From: CAZCWX01 sp964502465
Lineage (GTDB): Bacteria; Desulfobacterota; Binatia; Bin18
Length of the DNA: 40,881 bases
Assembly: GCA_964502465.1 (NCBI GenBank)
Contig: CAZCWX010000567.1
Span: 1-40,881 of the forward strand
Direction of reading: 5' to 3'
The position numbers and the translations under genes were made by a program. Positions 31,534 through 39,808 of the stretch are shown here, one piece after another; position 1 is the stretch's first letter, and every line of letters starts with the position of its first letter. Below the pieces are notes generated by a model, which saw only the letters and a list, made by a program, of their open reading frames with translations, was not told the origin of the DNA and made no database searches.

Positions 31534-33009
31534 ATGACGCAGAAGAAGAAGGCGCTGGCTGGAACCGTGGCAGCCTCGCTTGTCTTAGGTGGGTTCGCCT
31601 TGGGTCGTATCACCGAAGTTGAGCCGGTTCGGGCCGATCTCACCAATAGCGAAAACACGGGAGTCTCTACCCCTTCAGGTCGTGCCTTGCCCTCATTTGC
31701 CAGTCTGGTCGAACAGGTGGCGCCCGCCGTGGTCCACATTAAAGTCGTTGCAGTCGAGAAAACTGTCCAGTCAGGTCCGGGGTTTGGTTTTGGGCCTGGC
31801 CCTTTTGGCGAGAACATGCCCTTTCCCGGCTTTCGCTCACCTTTTCCTCAGCCACCAGAAGGTTTCCGTCGGCAGGGGTCGGGGTCGGGGTTTATTATTC
31901 GTGAGGACGGTATCATTGTCACGAACAACCACGTTGTAGCAGACGCGAAGGACATCACCGTTACCCTCTCCGATAAGCGCGAGTACACCGCCAAGGTCCT
32001 CGGACGCGATCCGAAGACCGACCTGGCAGTGCTGAAAATCGACCCCAAGGATAAACTACCGGTCGTCCAACTCGGGAATTCAGAAAATCTCCAAGTAGGC
32101 GATTGGGTGGTAGCGATCGGCAACCCTTTTGGGCTCAGTAATACCGTGACCGCGGGGATTGTCAGCGCCAAGGGACGGGCCCTTGGCGCCGGTCCCTATG
32201 ATGACTTCATCCAGACTGATGCCCCCATTAATCCTGGGAACTCAGGCGGCCCGTTATTTAATGAAAAAGGGGAAGTAGTGGGAATTAATAGTGTGATTTT
32301 CAGTCAGGGAGGCGGAAACATTGGGATTGGTTTCGCTATCCCGGTCAACTTAGCGAAACAACTCGTACCGGAGCTGGAAACACATGGCTATGTGACACGG
32401 GGGTGGTTAGGCGTGTCGATCCAGAAAATCACTCCAGAATTGGCCCAGTCACTGAGTTTAGCCGAAACCCGGGGAGCACTTGTCGCAGAAGTGACAGGAG
32501 GGAGCCCAGCAGCCAAAGGAGGCATGCAACGAGGTGATGTGATCGTCGCGTACGACGGGAAACCAGTCGAGGAATCCTCCACCTTACCGACATTGGTTGC
32601 GGCAACACCAGTGGGGAGAACAGTGCAGGTAGAGGTCGTACGCAATGGTCGGGGGAAGACCTTGGAGGTGACGGTGGCCAAGCTCGCTGAGGAAGTCGCG
32701 ATGGCAGAACCCAGTGAGCAAAAGAGCAAGTGGGGTCTCGCCTTGCAGGAGCTCCGGCCAGAAGAACGCAAACGCCTGGGAATCACCGATAGTGAAGGCG
32801 TGCACGTTGCCGGTGTTTTTCCTGATAGCCCAGCGGCTGAGGCAGGCATCCAGGTTGGCGACGTGATTCTGCAGGTCAACCAGACCCCAGTGGGATCCGT
32901 CACCGCCCTGAAGCAAGAGGTCGACAAAGCGACTGGCGATACTCCTCTTCTTCTCCTTCTCAAACGCCCCGACGGCAATAATCGCTTTGCGGCGTTAGCA
33001 GTCAAGTAA
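31534..33009 (+). CDS. degP: HtrA/DegP family serine protease
   Basis: This 491-residue protein has an N-terminal membrane anchor or signal peptide (residues about 7-28) and a trypsin-like domain with His133 (NNHVVAD), Asp163 (TDLAVLKI) and Ser237 (GNSGGPL). Two PDZ domains follow (about 285-380 and 400-485). It degrades or refolds damaged envelope proteins. A proline- and glycine-rich insert (about 80-115) lies in the LA-loop region. An AAGGAGG precedes the ATG. It lies 189 bp after the two-component system and probably is a target of it. Confidence 0.95.
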   Translation: MTQKKKALAGTVAASLVLGGFALGRITEVEPVRADLTNSENTGVSTPSGRALPSFASLVEQVAPAVVHIKVVAVEKTVQSGPGFGFGPGPFGENMPFPGFRSPFPQPPEGFRRQGSGSGFIIREDGIIVTNNHVVADAKDITVTLSDKREYTAKVLGRDPKTDLAVLKIDPKDKLPVVQLGNSENLQVGDWVVAIGNPFGLSNTVTAGIVSAKGRALGAGPYDDFIQTDAPINPGNSGGPLFNEKGEVVGINSVIFSQGGGNIGIGFAIPVNLAKQLVPELETHGYVTRGWLGVSIQKITPELAQSLSLAETRGALVAEVTGGSPAAKGGMQRGDVIVAYDGKPVEESSTLPTLVAATPVGRTVQVEVVRNGRGKTLEVTVAKLAEEVAMAEPSEQKSKWGLALQELRPEERKRLGITDSEGVHVAGVFPDSPAAEAGIQVGDVILQVNQTPVGSVTALKQEVDKATGDTPLLLLLKRPDGNNRFAALAVK

Positions 33010-33029
33010 CCTCATCCTTCATACCCAAC

Positions 33030-33053
33030 AGGGGGTGAGGTCAACTCGCCCCT
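33030..33053. terminator. Weak hairpin between convergent htrA and dedA
   Basis: AGGGG (33030-33034) and CCCCT (33049-33053) form a short stem, extended by a TGAG/CTCG pairing with one wobble. It has no clear T-run. It lies between the two convergent genes and may terminate transcription, but support is weak. Confidence 0.3.
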
Positions 33054-33105
33054 CCGTCTTATCACCACTGTCACGGCTGAGTAATGAGAGATATATCTGA
33101 AAGTC

Positions 33106-33786
33106 TCATCTGGTCCCCGAGTGCCTCTCCTCGTTCACCGCTTTTTTGAGCGGAGGCTTCTGGGGCGTATTGGCGAGCGACTCTCGTCGTGAAGCCCACC
33201 ATATGTCGCGATAACGCAATAACAGGTAGCTGGCAAAAACCAGTATCGCGATGGCACCGATCCAATACTCGATGCGGCGTAAATTGTGCTGCAAGACAGC
33301 GACGGAGTCGGCGAAAAAATACCCGAGGGCAACCATGACTGGCACACTGACCAAGGCAGCTAATCCATCCCATAAGAGAAACTGCCAACCTGGCATTTTC
33401 ATCGCCCCGGCAATCAAATGAGTCGGCGCGCGCAAGACCGCGAGGTGGCGCACCAAGAAAACGGTACGATTGCCGTAACGGGCAAAATACCGCGCAATAC
33501 GCTCCTGCCGTGGTGGCGTGAGAAAACGAAGAACACGGGGGTGGCGGAGAATAACGTCACCAAAACGACGACCAAAACTGTAAACGATCAAATCTCCAGT
33601 CAGGACCCCGATGTAGAGAATCGGTATCGTTCGCTCGAGTTCAATGACTCCTTGGTGCGCTAAGACGCCAGCCGTGATCAAGACAATATCTTCAGGAATC
33701 GGTGCGCCAAGGCCTGCCAGGACAAGGGCAGTAAAGAGGCCGACGACTGTAAACTGCGCCAGATAGACACTGAAGAATTCTATCAT
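33106..33786 (-). CDS. DedA family membrane protein
   Basis: This 226-residue protein has several membrane segments and the DedA (SNARE-associated) hallmarks: GAPIPEDIVLITAGVLA, then GDLIVYSFGRRFGD and a helix with FLVRHLAVLRAPTHLIAGAMKMP. The GDxxxYxxGR and R-x3-R/P motifs are the conserved functional ones. DedA proteins are membrane transporters or flippases that affect membrane potential and undecaprenyl phosphate recycling. The C-terminus is a charged tail. It is convergent with htrA. Confidence 0.88.
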   Translation of the reverse strand: MIEFFSVYLAQFTVVGLFTALVLAGLGAPIPEDIVLITAGVLAHQGVIELERTIPILYIGVLTGDLIVYSFGRRFGDVILRHPRVLRFLTPPRQERIARYFARYGNRTVFLVRHLAVLRAPTHLIAGAMKMPGWQFLLWDGLAALVSVPVMVALGYFFADSVAVLQHNLRRIEYWIGAIAILVFASYLLLRYRDIWWASRRESLANTPQKPPLKKAVNEERHSGTR

Positions 33787-33920
33787 AAGGGTAGTAAACG
33801 AGAAAATACCAACTCTTTCCCTGATTAGCGGTTTTCGCGTGAAATACTAGGGCAGGGTGATGTCGTCAGTGTAGTTGTCGCTCTCATAATTTTCTTCCAT
33901 AGTATACATAGGTATATACA

Positions 33921-34385
33921 ATGTATAAGAATCAGTCCCTTCTCCCGAGGACCCGTTGGCTTTCTCTGCTGGCTGTACTGTGCGCAAGCTATTTTTACAC
34001 GCTCATTACGCCCCTATTCTTAGCCAAGTCCTCGACGGCAGAGGCGGCCAGTCTGCCGATCTCGGTTCGGTTTGTCGGCAAAATGTATCTTGCCCCAGCT
34101 GGAGAGAAAGGGCGGCACAGAGACCTTCTTCCGTTAGAACTTGATGCCGAGCAGATTGTCTATCTCCAAGTTGACTCGTTTCATACGTCAAACAGAGAGC
34201 AGGGTGAATTGATCCTGTTTTCAGATATGCAAAGACGCCGCTCGCCGATTCGGGTGATTAATGGGGACATGCTGGCGGCCTTGCTGACCGAAGAGACGCT
34301 GCGCGGGAAACAAATTGCCATTAATGGGTACTTTTACCGGAACTCCGGTTTGCTCTGGATCGCCGCAACTCACGTTAAAGAATAG
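33921..34385 (+). CDS. Small exported protein of unknown function
   Basis: This 154-residue protein has an N-terminal hydrophobic segment (about 13-38) consistent with a signal peptide or anchor. A beta-rich domain follows, with VRFVGKMYLAPAG, then QIVYLQVDSF and KQIAINGYFYRNSGLLWIAATHV. The last part recalls an OB-fold-like domain, but no family is assigned. A MaoC-type gene follows 123 bp later on the same strand. Confidence 0.65.
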   Translation: MYKNQSLLPRTRWLSLLAVLCASYFYTLITPLFLAKSSTAEAASLPISVRFVGKMYLAPAGEKGRHRDLLPLELDAEQIVYLQVDSFHTSNREQGELILFSDMQRRRSPIRVINGDMLAALLTEETLRGKQIAINGYFYRNSGLLWIAATHVKE

Positions 34386-34508
34386 CAGTTGAAAAACACT
34401 CCCCGTGCTCGGCCAAATGAAGAACAGCGTGGGAGACAGTAGCCCTTCTCCTGTATCATTGCTCCATGGTACAGTGCTGCGAAAAAATAGCAGAGGAGGG
34501 AAACATTT

Positions 34509-35027
34509 ATGACTATCAAATCCGGGTGGGAAGGAAGATTTTTCGAGGACTTTGAGGTAGGCGATCTCTATCGCTGCCGTCTCGGGCGGACAGTGACAGA
34601 GACCGATAACACGTGGTTCACTCTGCTGACCTGCAATACTAACCAGATTCATTTTAACAACGAGTATGGGAAACAGACCGAGTTTGGCAGATGCCTGATC
34701 AATAGCGGGCTGACGTTGGCGATCGTGGCAGGGCTCGGTGTTGCCGACGTGAGCGAGAACGGCTTCAATCTCGGGTGGGACAATATCACTCTGCCGAATC
34801 CAGTCTTTGCAGGGGACACGCTCTACTCTGAGTCTGAAGTGCTCGACAAGCGAGAATCGAAGTCAAAACCGCAATGGGGCATTGTGAAGGTTCACACCCG
34901 TGGGTTCAAACAGGATGGAACGCTTGTCGTCGAGTACACCCGTAGTGTCATGGTATGGAAGCGGGCACACGCGCCGCAGCGGGACCTGTTTCCTACCCCC
35001 AAAAAGCAAGAGAGCAGAACCCCATAG
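34509..35027 (+). CDS. MaoC family dehydratase
   Basis: This 172-residue hot-dog-fold protein begins with the family pattern FFEDFEVGD, GRTVTETDN and FTLLTCNTNQIHFN. The His48 and Asn45 occupy the active-site region of (R)-specific enoyl-CoA hydratases. The later EVLDKRESKSKPQWGIVKVHT matches the second strand set. Likely reaction: hydration of an enoyl-CoA or mesaconyl-CoA. The ATG follows AGGAGGG. No other beta-oxidation gene is directly adjacent. Confidence 0.9.
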   Translation: MTIKSGWEGRFFEDFEVGDLYRCRLGRTVTETDNTWFTLLTCNTNQIHFNNEYGKQTEFGRCLINSGLTLAIVAGLGVADVSENGFNLGWDNITLPNPVFAGDTLYSESEVLDKRESKSKPQWGIVKVHTRGFKQDGTLVVEYTRSVMVWKRAHAPQRDLFPTPKKQESRTP

Positions 35028-35086
35028 ACAGGACTGTCCTGAGCCCAGTAGGAGGGCCAAAGCTCGAACGGTCCTTCAGCCTTTTT

Positions 35087-35752
35087 CTATTGAGTATTTT
35101 CCGGTTTGGTGAACGAGGTCCCGTATCGGTTCCGCCAGGTGACCTGTTCGACTGAGACGCGTGTGACCGGACCGAAGCGCCCCTGCGGGTAACCGATGGG
35201 GATCATAGCATACGTCGTGATGTATTCAGGCAGCCCAAGAATCACTCTGATCTCCTCTTCATACTGTGTAGTAATAGAGGTCAGGGTTGCCCCTAAGCCC
35301 AAAGCCCGGCAGGCCAGCAAGATATTCTGTACGGCAGGATAAATACTACCACCGATGATACGCAGGAAGTTCGCTGCGTGAGGCGCAGCGAGGCGCTCTG
35401 TGTGAATCCGTCGGGCGCGTAAGCAGGCAAACAAGAGGACTGGCACTTCAGCCAGATGCTCGGCCAGATAAGCGGCGGCACGCATATTCTTGTCGTCCGT
35501 GATTGAGGCACCCGCCTCAGTATACCGCTTTTCCGCAATATCCCAGCCCCGCTGGTAGATGGTAGCGATCTGGCGTTTGATCTCAGGCTCTGTCACCACC
35601 ACGAACCGCCAAGCCTGCACCCCACCACCGCTGGGGGCTCGAATACCAGCATCAAGCACTTGGTAGATTAACTCGTCAGGCACTGGATCTGGTTTGAGTC
35701 GGCGCATACTCCGGCAGGTATACAGGATGTGAAAGAAATCATGGTCAGTCAT
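35087..35752 (-). CDS. Nitroreductase family protein
   Basis: This 221-residue protein follows the NfsA/NfnB-type nitroreductase fold: CRSMRRLKPDPVPDELIYQVLDAGIRAPSGGGVQAWRF with the FMN-binding R-S-x-R motif at the start, and the C-terminal segment GLGATLTSI with IGYPQGRFGP. It reduces nitro groups, quinones or flavins with NAD(P)H and FMN. The ATG at 35752 is chosen because homology begins there. Confidence 0.92.
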   Translation of the reverse strand: MTDHDFFHILYTCRSMRRLKPDPVPDELIYQVLDAGIRAPSGGGVQAWRFVVVTEPEIKRQIATIYQRGWDIAEKRYTEAGASITDDKNMRAAAYLAEHLAEVPVLLFACLRARRIHTERLAAPHAANFLRIIGGSIYPAVQNILLACRALGLGATLTSITTQYEEEIRVILGLPEYITTYAMIPIGYPQGRFGPVTRVSVEQVTWRNRYGTSFTKPENTQ

Positions 35753-35908
35753 GACAGTTTCTCGCCCCTTGTCTCCTTGAGTGCGATGACAATACCGATT
35801 CCTTTTCTCTAAGGCTAGAGCCAAACGGATAGGGGCACGGCATGCCGTACCCCTATGGCTGCACGGTCAATAAGGAGCCGTCAATGGAGGGAGCCAGGTG
35901 AGTGCGTC

Positions 35909-36628
35909 CTATCGGATGCTGTAAGACACAAGCTCAGTGACGCTTTTAATAGGCGTCCCTTCGCCTTCACTGCTAATTGCTCTGACCAGCCCCACCCCTG
36001 GTGCATACCATTCCACATGATGGAGTTGATAGCTTTTTGTTCTATTTTTGGGATCGAGGAACTGGTTAGCCGAAATAGTTTCAACCCGCAGGCAGTTGCG
36101 GAAGACACCAGCCACGACTCGGACCTCTTCCGGATCAATCCAGGCCTTGGCTGAGGCGGTGACGCTTTGTCCACCATTGAGCGGCCAGGCATTGGTCTGA
36201 AGCCCGATCTGCCAGTTGGTATTACCGAGGTACGGACTGGGGAGAACTTGCTCGGCTCCCTCACCAAGTTCAGTGTCCCATATTTTTTCACCATCAGAGT
36301 CAAGCCAGGGATAGCGGTGCAAGAAGCCGTCCTTGCGAAAATAGGCGACGGTGCTTTTCGCCTCTGGTGCCGTCGTCGTCAGCGGTTCGTATTCTTCCAT
36401 GATCACGTACGACTCCTCCTCGAAGAGGGGGAGGTTTTGTTTCACCACAGTCCCTTTCATGTAGTACAGGTAATCTCCACCGGAGAAGATCACGAGATGG
36501 GTCCAGGAATTATGCATGGCTAAGGGAAAGAAATCCGTACCACTCATGGGCGGAGGCGGAGTGAGTGCGGTAGCCAGTGCCCAGACAGCAAGGAGAAGTG
36601 TACCCATTGCGGTAAGGAATCTAGCCAT
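35909..36628 (-). CDS. Exported protein of unknown function
   Basis: This 239-residue protein has an N-terminal signal peptide (MARFLTAMGTLLLAVWALATA). The mature part contains DFFPLAMHNSWTHLVIFSG and ends with an EWYAPGVGLVRA segment, as seen in secreted proteins with DUF3108-like beta-barrel repeats. No function is known to me. The ATG at 36628 has no Shine-Dalgarno and lies about 10 bp after a TATATA/TATATT element, so a nearly leaderless transcript is possible. It is divergent from the ECF sigma factor. Confidence 0.72.
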   Translation of the reverse strand: MARFLTAMGTLLLAVWALATALTPPPPMSGTDFFPLAMHNSWTHLVIFSGGDYLYYMKGTVVKQNLPLFEEESYVIMEEYEPLTTTAPEAKSTVAYFRKDGFLHRYPWLDSDGEKIWDTELGEGAEQVLPSPYLGNTNWQIGLQTNAWPLNGGQSVTASAKAWIDPEEVRVVAGVFRNCLRVETISANQFLDPKNRTKSYQLHHVEWYAPGVGLVRAISSEGEGTPIKSVTELVSYSIR

Positions 36629-36650
36629 AGTAAACAATATATACTCGCAG

Positions 36651-36668
36651 AGTTGCACTGGTGCAACT
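36651..36668. promoter_or_regulatory. AGTTGCACTGGTGCAACT inverted repeat between divergent promoters
   Basis: Two perfect 8-bp arms (AGTTGCAC, 36651-36658; GTGCAACT, 36661-36668) flank a 2-bp spacer. The repeat lies between the exported-protein gene (minus) and the sigma factor gene (plus) and adjoins likely promoter boxes on both sides. This is a strong operator candidate, but which protein binds it is unknown. Confidence 0.5.
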
Positions 36669-36671
36669 GCT

Positions 36672-36700
36672 TTCACAAACCCGTGGGTATGGTGTTATGT
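36672..36700 (+). promoter_or_regulatory. Possible sigma-70-type promoter for the ECF sigma operon
   Basis: TTCACA (36672-36677) and TTATGT (36695-36700) are separated by 17 bp. This fits a weak housekeeping promoter. I see no clear ECF-type GGAAC-N16-CGTC promoter. The inverted repeat at 36651-36668 is just upstream of the -35 box. Confidence 0.3.
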
Positions 36701-36712
36701 AAGAAAACAACC

Positions 36713-37273
36713 ATGCACGTAGCACAGCAACAGGACGAACGGCTTTCCTTTGTGGAAGTAGTGACCCTTCATCAGAAAGTGGTGTACGGCTATCTCCTGC
36801 GTTTTACTCGCAGTCCACATGACGCTCAGGATCTGTTTCAAGAAACATTTCTTCGTGCGCACCGGGCCTACACCGCGCTCCCAGCCGACGCTGATCACCG
36901 GGCCTGGCTGATGCGGATTGCTATTAATCTGTCGAAAAACTACGTGCGAGACCGCCAACGCCGCAGCCGGGTGTTGGTTGGCGAGTCAGACAAGCACACT
37001 ATGAACGGCCTGTCACCTGCTCAGGCCACTATAGATACGGAGGAAACGATGATCTTACGGGAGACCGCACACGCATTGATAACCGCCATTGAGGCCCTCC
37101 CGTTTCGCCAGCGCGCCGCGCTGGTCCAGCGCCAATTTGAAGGGTTGGACTACCAGGCCATCGCTGACAATCTGGAATGCTCACCGGAGAGTGCTCGGGC
37201 TCATGTCTACCAGGCACTGCGCAAACTACGCCTCTCCCTCCACACCTCGGCTTCTCAGGCAAAAGAGGATTAA
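36713..37273 (+). CDS. ECF-type RNA polymerase sigma factor
   Basis: This 186-residue protein has region sigma2 (about 20-85, with YGYLLRFTRSPHDAQDLFQETFLRAHRAY and AWLMRIAINLSKNYVRDRQRR) and region sigma4 (about 119-175, with LITAIEALPFRQRAALVQRQFEGLDYQAIA and SPESARAHVYQALRKLR). No other domains are present, as is normal for ECF factors. The ATG at 36713 is adopted; an ATG at 36689 would add eight residues. The stop is 4 bp before the next gene, which carries an anti-sigma motif, so it is very probably regulated by that protein. Confidence 0.92.
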   Translation: MHVAQQQDERLSFVEVVTLHQKVVYGYLLRFTRSPHDAQDLFQETFLRAHRAYTALPADADHRAWLMRIAINLSKNYVRDRQRRSRVLVGESDKHTMNGLSPAQATIDTEETMILRETAHALITAIEALPFRQRAALVQRQFEGLDYQAIADNLECSPESARAHVYQALRKLRLSLHTSASQAKED

Positions 37274-37277
37274 CACT

Positions 37278-38255
37278 ATGCGAAACACCCTTTCCCAACA
37301 GCTGCCCTGCGGTTTTACAGAAACAGACCTGATTGCCGAAGCACTCGGAGAAGGAACTCCGACATCGAGCCAGCAGGTTCACGCCCATCTGGCAGAATGT
37401 TATGTGTGCACAGGATTGTTGGAACAGTACCAACGACTACGCACCCATCTGTCTTCTTTACCCCTCCCGGAAGTTTCTGAGCCCAAGTTGCAAGAAGCCC
37501 GCCGTGCACTCAATACGCGGTTGATTGACCCGACCCGACCCCGTTTATCCCTTGGGATCTGGCACTCACCCGTAGGAGACATTCGCATTGGCAAGACCGC
37601 TAAAGGGGTCGCGCTGGTGGAATTCGTGAAGCCGGAAGCACAGGAACCACCACTCACTACTCTGCAAAAGGCTTTTGCCATTGAAACTGGCGGGCAAGAT
37701 ATTGCCGAACTCATCCAGAAACTTGAGGACTACTTCAGCGGCAAGCAACACGACCTCGGGTGGATTGTCGATGACGCCCTGATGCGAAGCGACTTTCAGC
37801 GTCAAGTGCTCCAGGCCACCGCTGAAGTACCTTATGGCACAGTGATAACCTATCAAGGAATTGCTGAGGCGATTGGCCAGCCCAAAGCTGTCCGGGCGGT
37901 CGCACAGGCGCTGCGACATAATCCAGTGCCGATTCACATCCCCTGCCACCGGGTTATCGGTAGTGATGGCAACCTCACTGGCTATGCTGGCAATCTCATT
38001 GGCATTAAGAAGCAAATTCTCGAGGTGGAAGGGATTCCGGTGGTGAAAACAACCAAAGGACTTTCTATACTCAAACAGCACATGTACGTTGGCTGGCGTC
38101 ATGACCGCTGCTTTTGCCGGCCAGATTGTTCCTCATTGCAAGATCAGTCTGCTGGCGATAGAGCGTTCATCCCCTCACGCACTCGCGCCGAAGAAATGGG
38201 GTATGTGCCCTGTGACAGGTGTCGGCCGGATGTGCACCCGTTATCATTACTGTAG
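37278..38255 (+). CDS. Fusion: anti-sigma zinc motif, O6-alkylguanine-DNA alkyltransferase and Ada-type zinc module
   Basis: This 325-residue protein has three parts. Residues about 15-60 form a helical segment with H-x3-C-x2-C (His37, Cys41, Cys44), the motif of zinc-binding anti-sigma factors. Residues about 90-252 form a complete O6-alkylguanine-DNA alkyltransferase: IWHSPVGDIRIG, the RAVAQALRHNP hinge (Asn215) and PCHRVIGSDG with acceptor Cys223. Residues about 268-318 form a short Ada-type four-cysteine module: CRPDC (Cys280, Cys284) and PCDRC (Cys312, Cys315). The AraC-type DNA-binding domain of Ada is missing. It lies 4 bp after an ECF sigma gene. The enzyme should repair O6-methylguanine. 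Release of the sigma factor by alkylation is my inference. Confidence 0.85.
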   Translation: MRNTLSQQLPCGFTETDLIAEALGEGTPTSSQQVHAHLAECYVCTGLLEQYQRLRTHLSSLPLPEVSEPKLQEARRALNTRLIDPTRPRLSLGIWHSPVGDIRIGKTAKGVALVEFVKPEAQEPPLTTLQKAFAIETGGQDIAELIQKLEDYFSGKQHDLGWIVDDALMRSDFQRQVLQATAEVPYGTVITYQGIAEAIGQPKAVRAVAQALRHNPVPIHIPCHRVIGSDGNLTGYAGNLIGIKKQILEVEGIPVVKTTKGLSILKQHMYVGWRHDRCFCRPDCSSLQDQSAGDRAFIPSRTRAEEMGYVPCDRCRPDVHPLSLL

Positions 38256-38285
38256 GGCAAATGCAGTACAATGAAGGGAGGCCGG

Positions 38286-38681
38286 ATGTCAGAAAAAGTT
38301 GACCATATTATTATCAGCGTGAACAACTTCGAGCACGCCAGCACATTTTACGATTGGCTGATGCCGAAGGTCGGGTATGCCGCAGGCGCCCATGACTACG
38401 GCGAGATGAAAGGGTGGTCTGCTCAGTCGGGCAGCTTTTGGATCAAAAAGGCTGATGCACGATTCGTCGCCGATTCTTTTCACAAAGACCGCGTGGGCCT
38501 GTGTGAAATCGCCTTCAGCGGTGAGAGCCGGGCCCAGATCGACGAGCTCGCCAGGGAATTGGAAACCCATGGAGGAAAAGTTCTCGACCCACCGCGCGAG
38601 TACAACTACGTTCCTGGGTATTATGCTGTGTTTTTCACCGATCCAGATGGCATCAAGCTCGAAGTCGTGCATCTGCCTTAG
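38286..38681 (+). CDS. VOC (glyoxalase/dioxygenase) family protein
   Basis: This 131-residue protein matches the VOC superfamily: the first beta-alpha-beta unit with DHIIISVNNFEHASTFYDWLMPKVGY, then GLCEIAFSG and the end strand YAVFFTDPDGIKLEVVHLP with the conserved terminal metal-ligand Glu. A good GGGAGG leads to the ATG at 38286. It follows the alkyltransferase fusion by 30 bp and may be co-transcribed. Substrate unknown. Confidence 0.88.
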   Translation: MSEKVDHIIISVNNFEHASTFYDWLMPKVGYAAGAHDYGEMKGWSAQSGSFWIKKADARFVADSFHKDRVGLCEIAFSGESRAQIDELARELETHGGKVLDPPREYNYVPGYYAVFFTDPDGIKLEVVHLP

Positions 38682-38727
38682 GGCCAGAGACAAAATACCT
38701 TCCCGATTTCCGAATGAAGAAGAAAGC

Positions 38728-38802
38728 GTCATTGCGAGCGGAGCGAAGCAATCTTTGCATGAAAAAGAGATTGCTTCGTCGCCCCCGGCTCCTCGCAATG
38801 AC
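38728..38802. repeat. Dispersed palindromic repeat of the CATTGCGAG type
   Basis: GTCATTGCGAGCGGAGCGAA and following bases (38728-38754) are mirrored by the reverse complement at 38768-38802, ending CCTCGCAATGAC. This sequence is widely dispersed in intergenic regions of many bacterial genomes, a REP-like element. It lies in the 267-bp spacer between the VOC gene and the lipoprotein. Confidence 0.85.
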
Positions 38803-38948
38803 AGGGTCCTCCATCTCCTCATGAAGTCGGGAAGTCATTAAAGTTTTGATCCTTAGCTGACCGCCACATTGCTTGCTCCCACACCTCGCTAGTGAAGTGG
38901 AGGGGCGACTCTTGAGAAAAGTCATCTTTTGAGGTAACAGCATCATCC

Positions 38949-39785
38949 ATGAGCCGAGTTATTCCTGTCAGTAGGGTTTTTCTGCTCCTGGCTCTGCTGC
39001 TTGTCTTAGTCGGATGCGAACGCGCTCGTTTCTCTCCACCCTCACCGCCAATTCCCTCCGACCTACAGGCAACCGTTGAGCATCTCGTTCGAGCGGTCGA
39101 GATGTTCGATGTTCCTCAGGTGCTCACCGTGTATGCGGATGATTTCACAAGCGGCACGGGTCGTACCAAGGAAGGGGTCGCCGCAATCTTTACGCAACTC
39201 CGAGCGAGTCGCGTCTCGCTCTCGGTAGAGAGCGCTCAGGTTGAAGAAACCGCCTCAGCCGAAGCGAAGCTGAAGACTCGCATCCGTCTGCGCTATACGG
39301 ACCATTTCCGAGACGTAGGTGAAGGCGAGGTCATTATTACTGACATATTAGTCCATTCACTGCGGAAGCACACTGGCGGCTGGAAAATCTACACGGACCA
39401 GCGAGTAGCCAGCTACCGGGATGGACGGTTTGGCAAGCAGCCTCCGAATCTCGAGATCACGGTGCCTGAGAAGCTCCCATCCGGACTGGAATACCCAGTG
39501 CAGGTGTCTGTCCGGCGCGAAGCAGCGCGAGTGTATCAAGTCATGATTGGGAACTATGCCGAAGATCCAGGCTTTCTGCCACCGCCGGATATCGTTACCA
39601 TGTTATCCGAGGATGGAGTACTCAAAGCCAGTCTCACCCCAAACCCCCGCGGAGTAAGTGAAATGGTACGCATCACCGTGATTGCGGCAGACTTGACTGG
39701 TCAATGGCTGGGGGCAACGACTGTCTCAAAGCTTGTCCCGGGTGCCCAGCGACAGAACCAGGCCCCTGCTCAGAAAGCAGCGTGA
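38949..39785 (+). CDS. Lipoprotein with NTF2-like domain
   Basis: This 278-residue protein has a signal peptide with lipobox LVGC (Cys23), then an NTF2-like segment (about 40-155, containing LQATVEHLVRAVEMFDVPQVLTVYADDF). A C-terminal part with an all-beta pattern and a low-complexity tail follows. The first domain resembles SnoaL or ketosteroid-isomerase-like folds used for small-molecule binding. Function unknown. A SnoaL-like gene and an ATL gene follow on the same strand. Confidence 0.72.
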   Translation: MSRVIPVSRVFLLLALLLVLVGCERARFSPPSPPIPSDLQATVEHLVRAVEMFDVPQVLTVYADDFTSGTGRTKEGVAAIFTQLRASRVSLSVESAQVEETASAEAKLKTRIRLRYTDHFRDVGEGEVIITDILVHSLRKHTGGWKIYTDQRVASYRDGRFGKQPPNLEITVPEKLPSGLEYPVQVSVRREAARVYQVMIGNYAEDPGFLPPPDIVTMLSEDGVLKASLTPNPRGVSEMVRITVIAADLTGQWLGATTVSKLVPGAQRQNQAPAQKAA

Positions 39786-39808
39786 AGATGCTGGACAAAG
39801 GAGCGCTT

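Noticed and set aside
37566..38102. 178-codon open frame on the minus strand
   Set aside because: It is antisense to the alkyltransferase domain with its full active site and is explained by codon bias of that gene.
38728..38802. Small RNA or CRISPR-like element
   Set aside because: It is a single dispersed palindrome of a known type. No direct repeats with spacers are present anywhere in the window.
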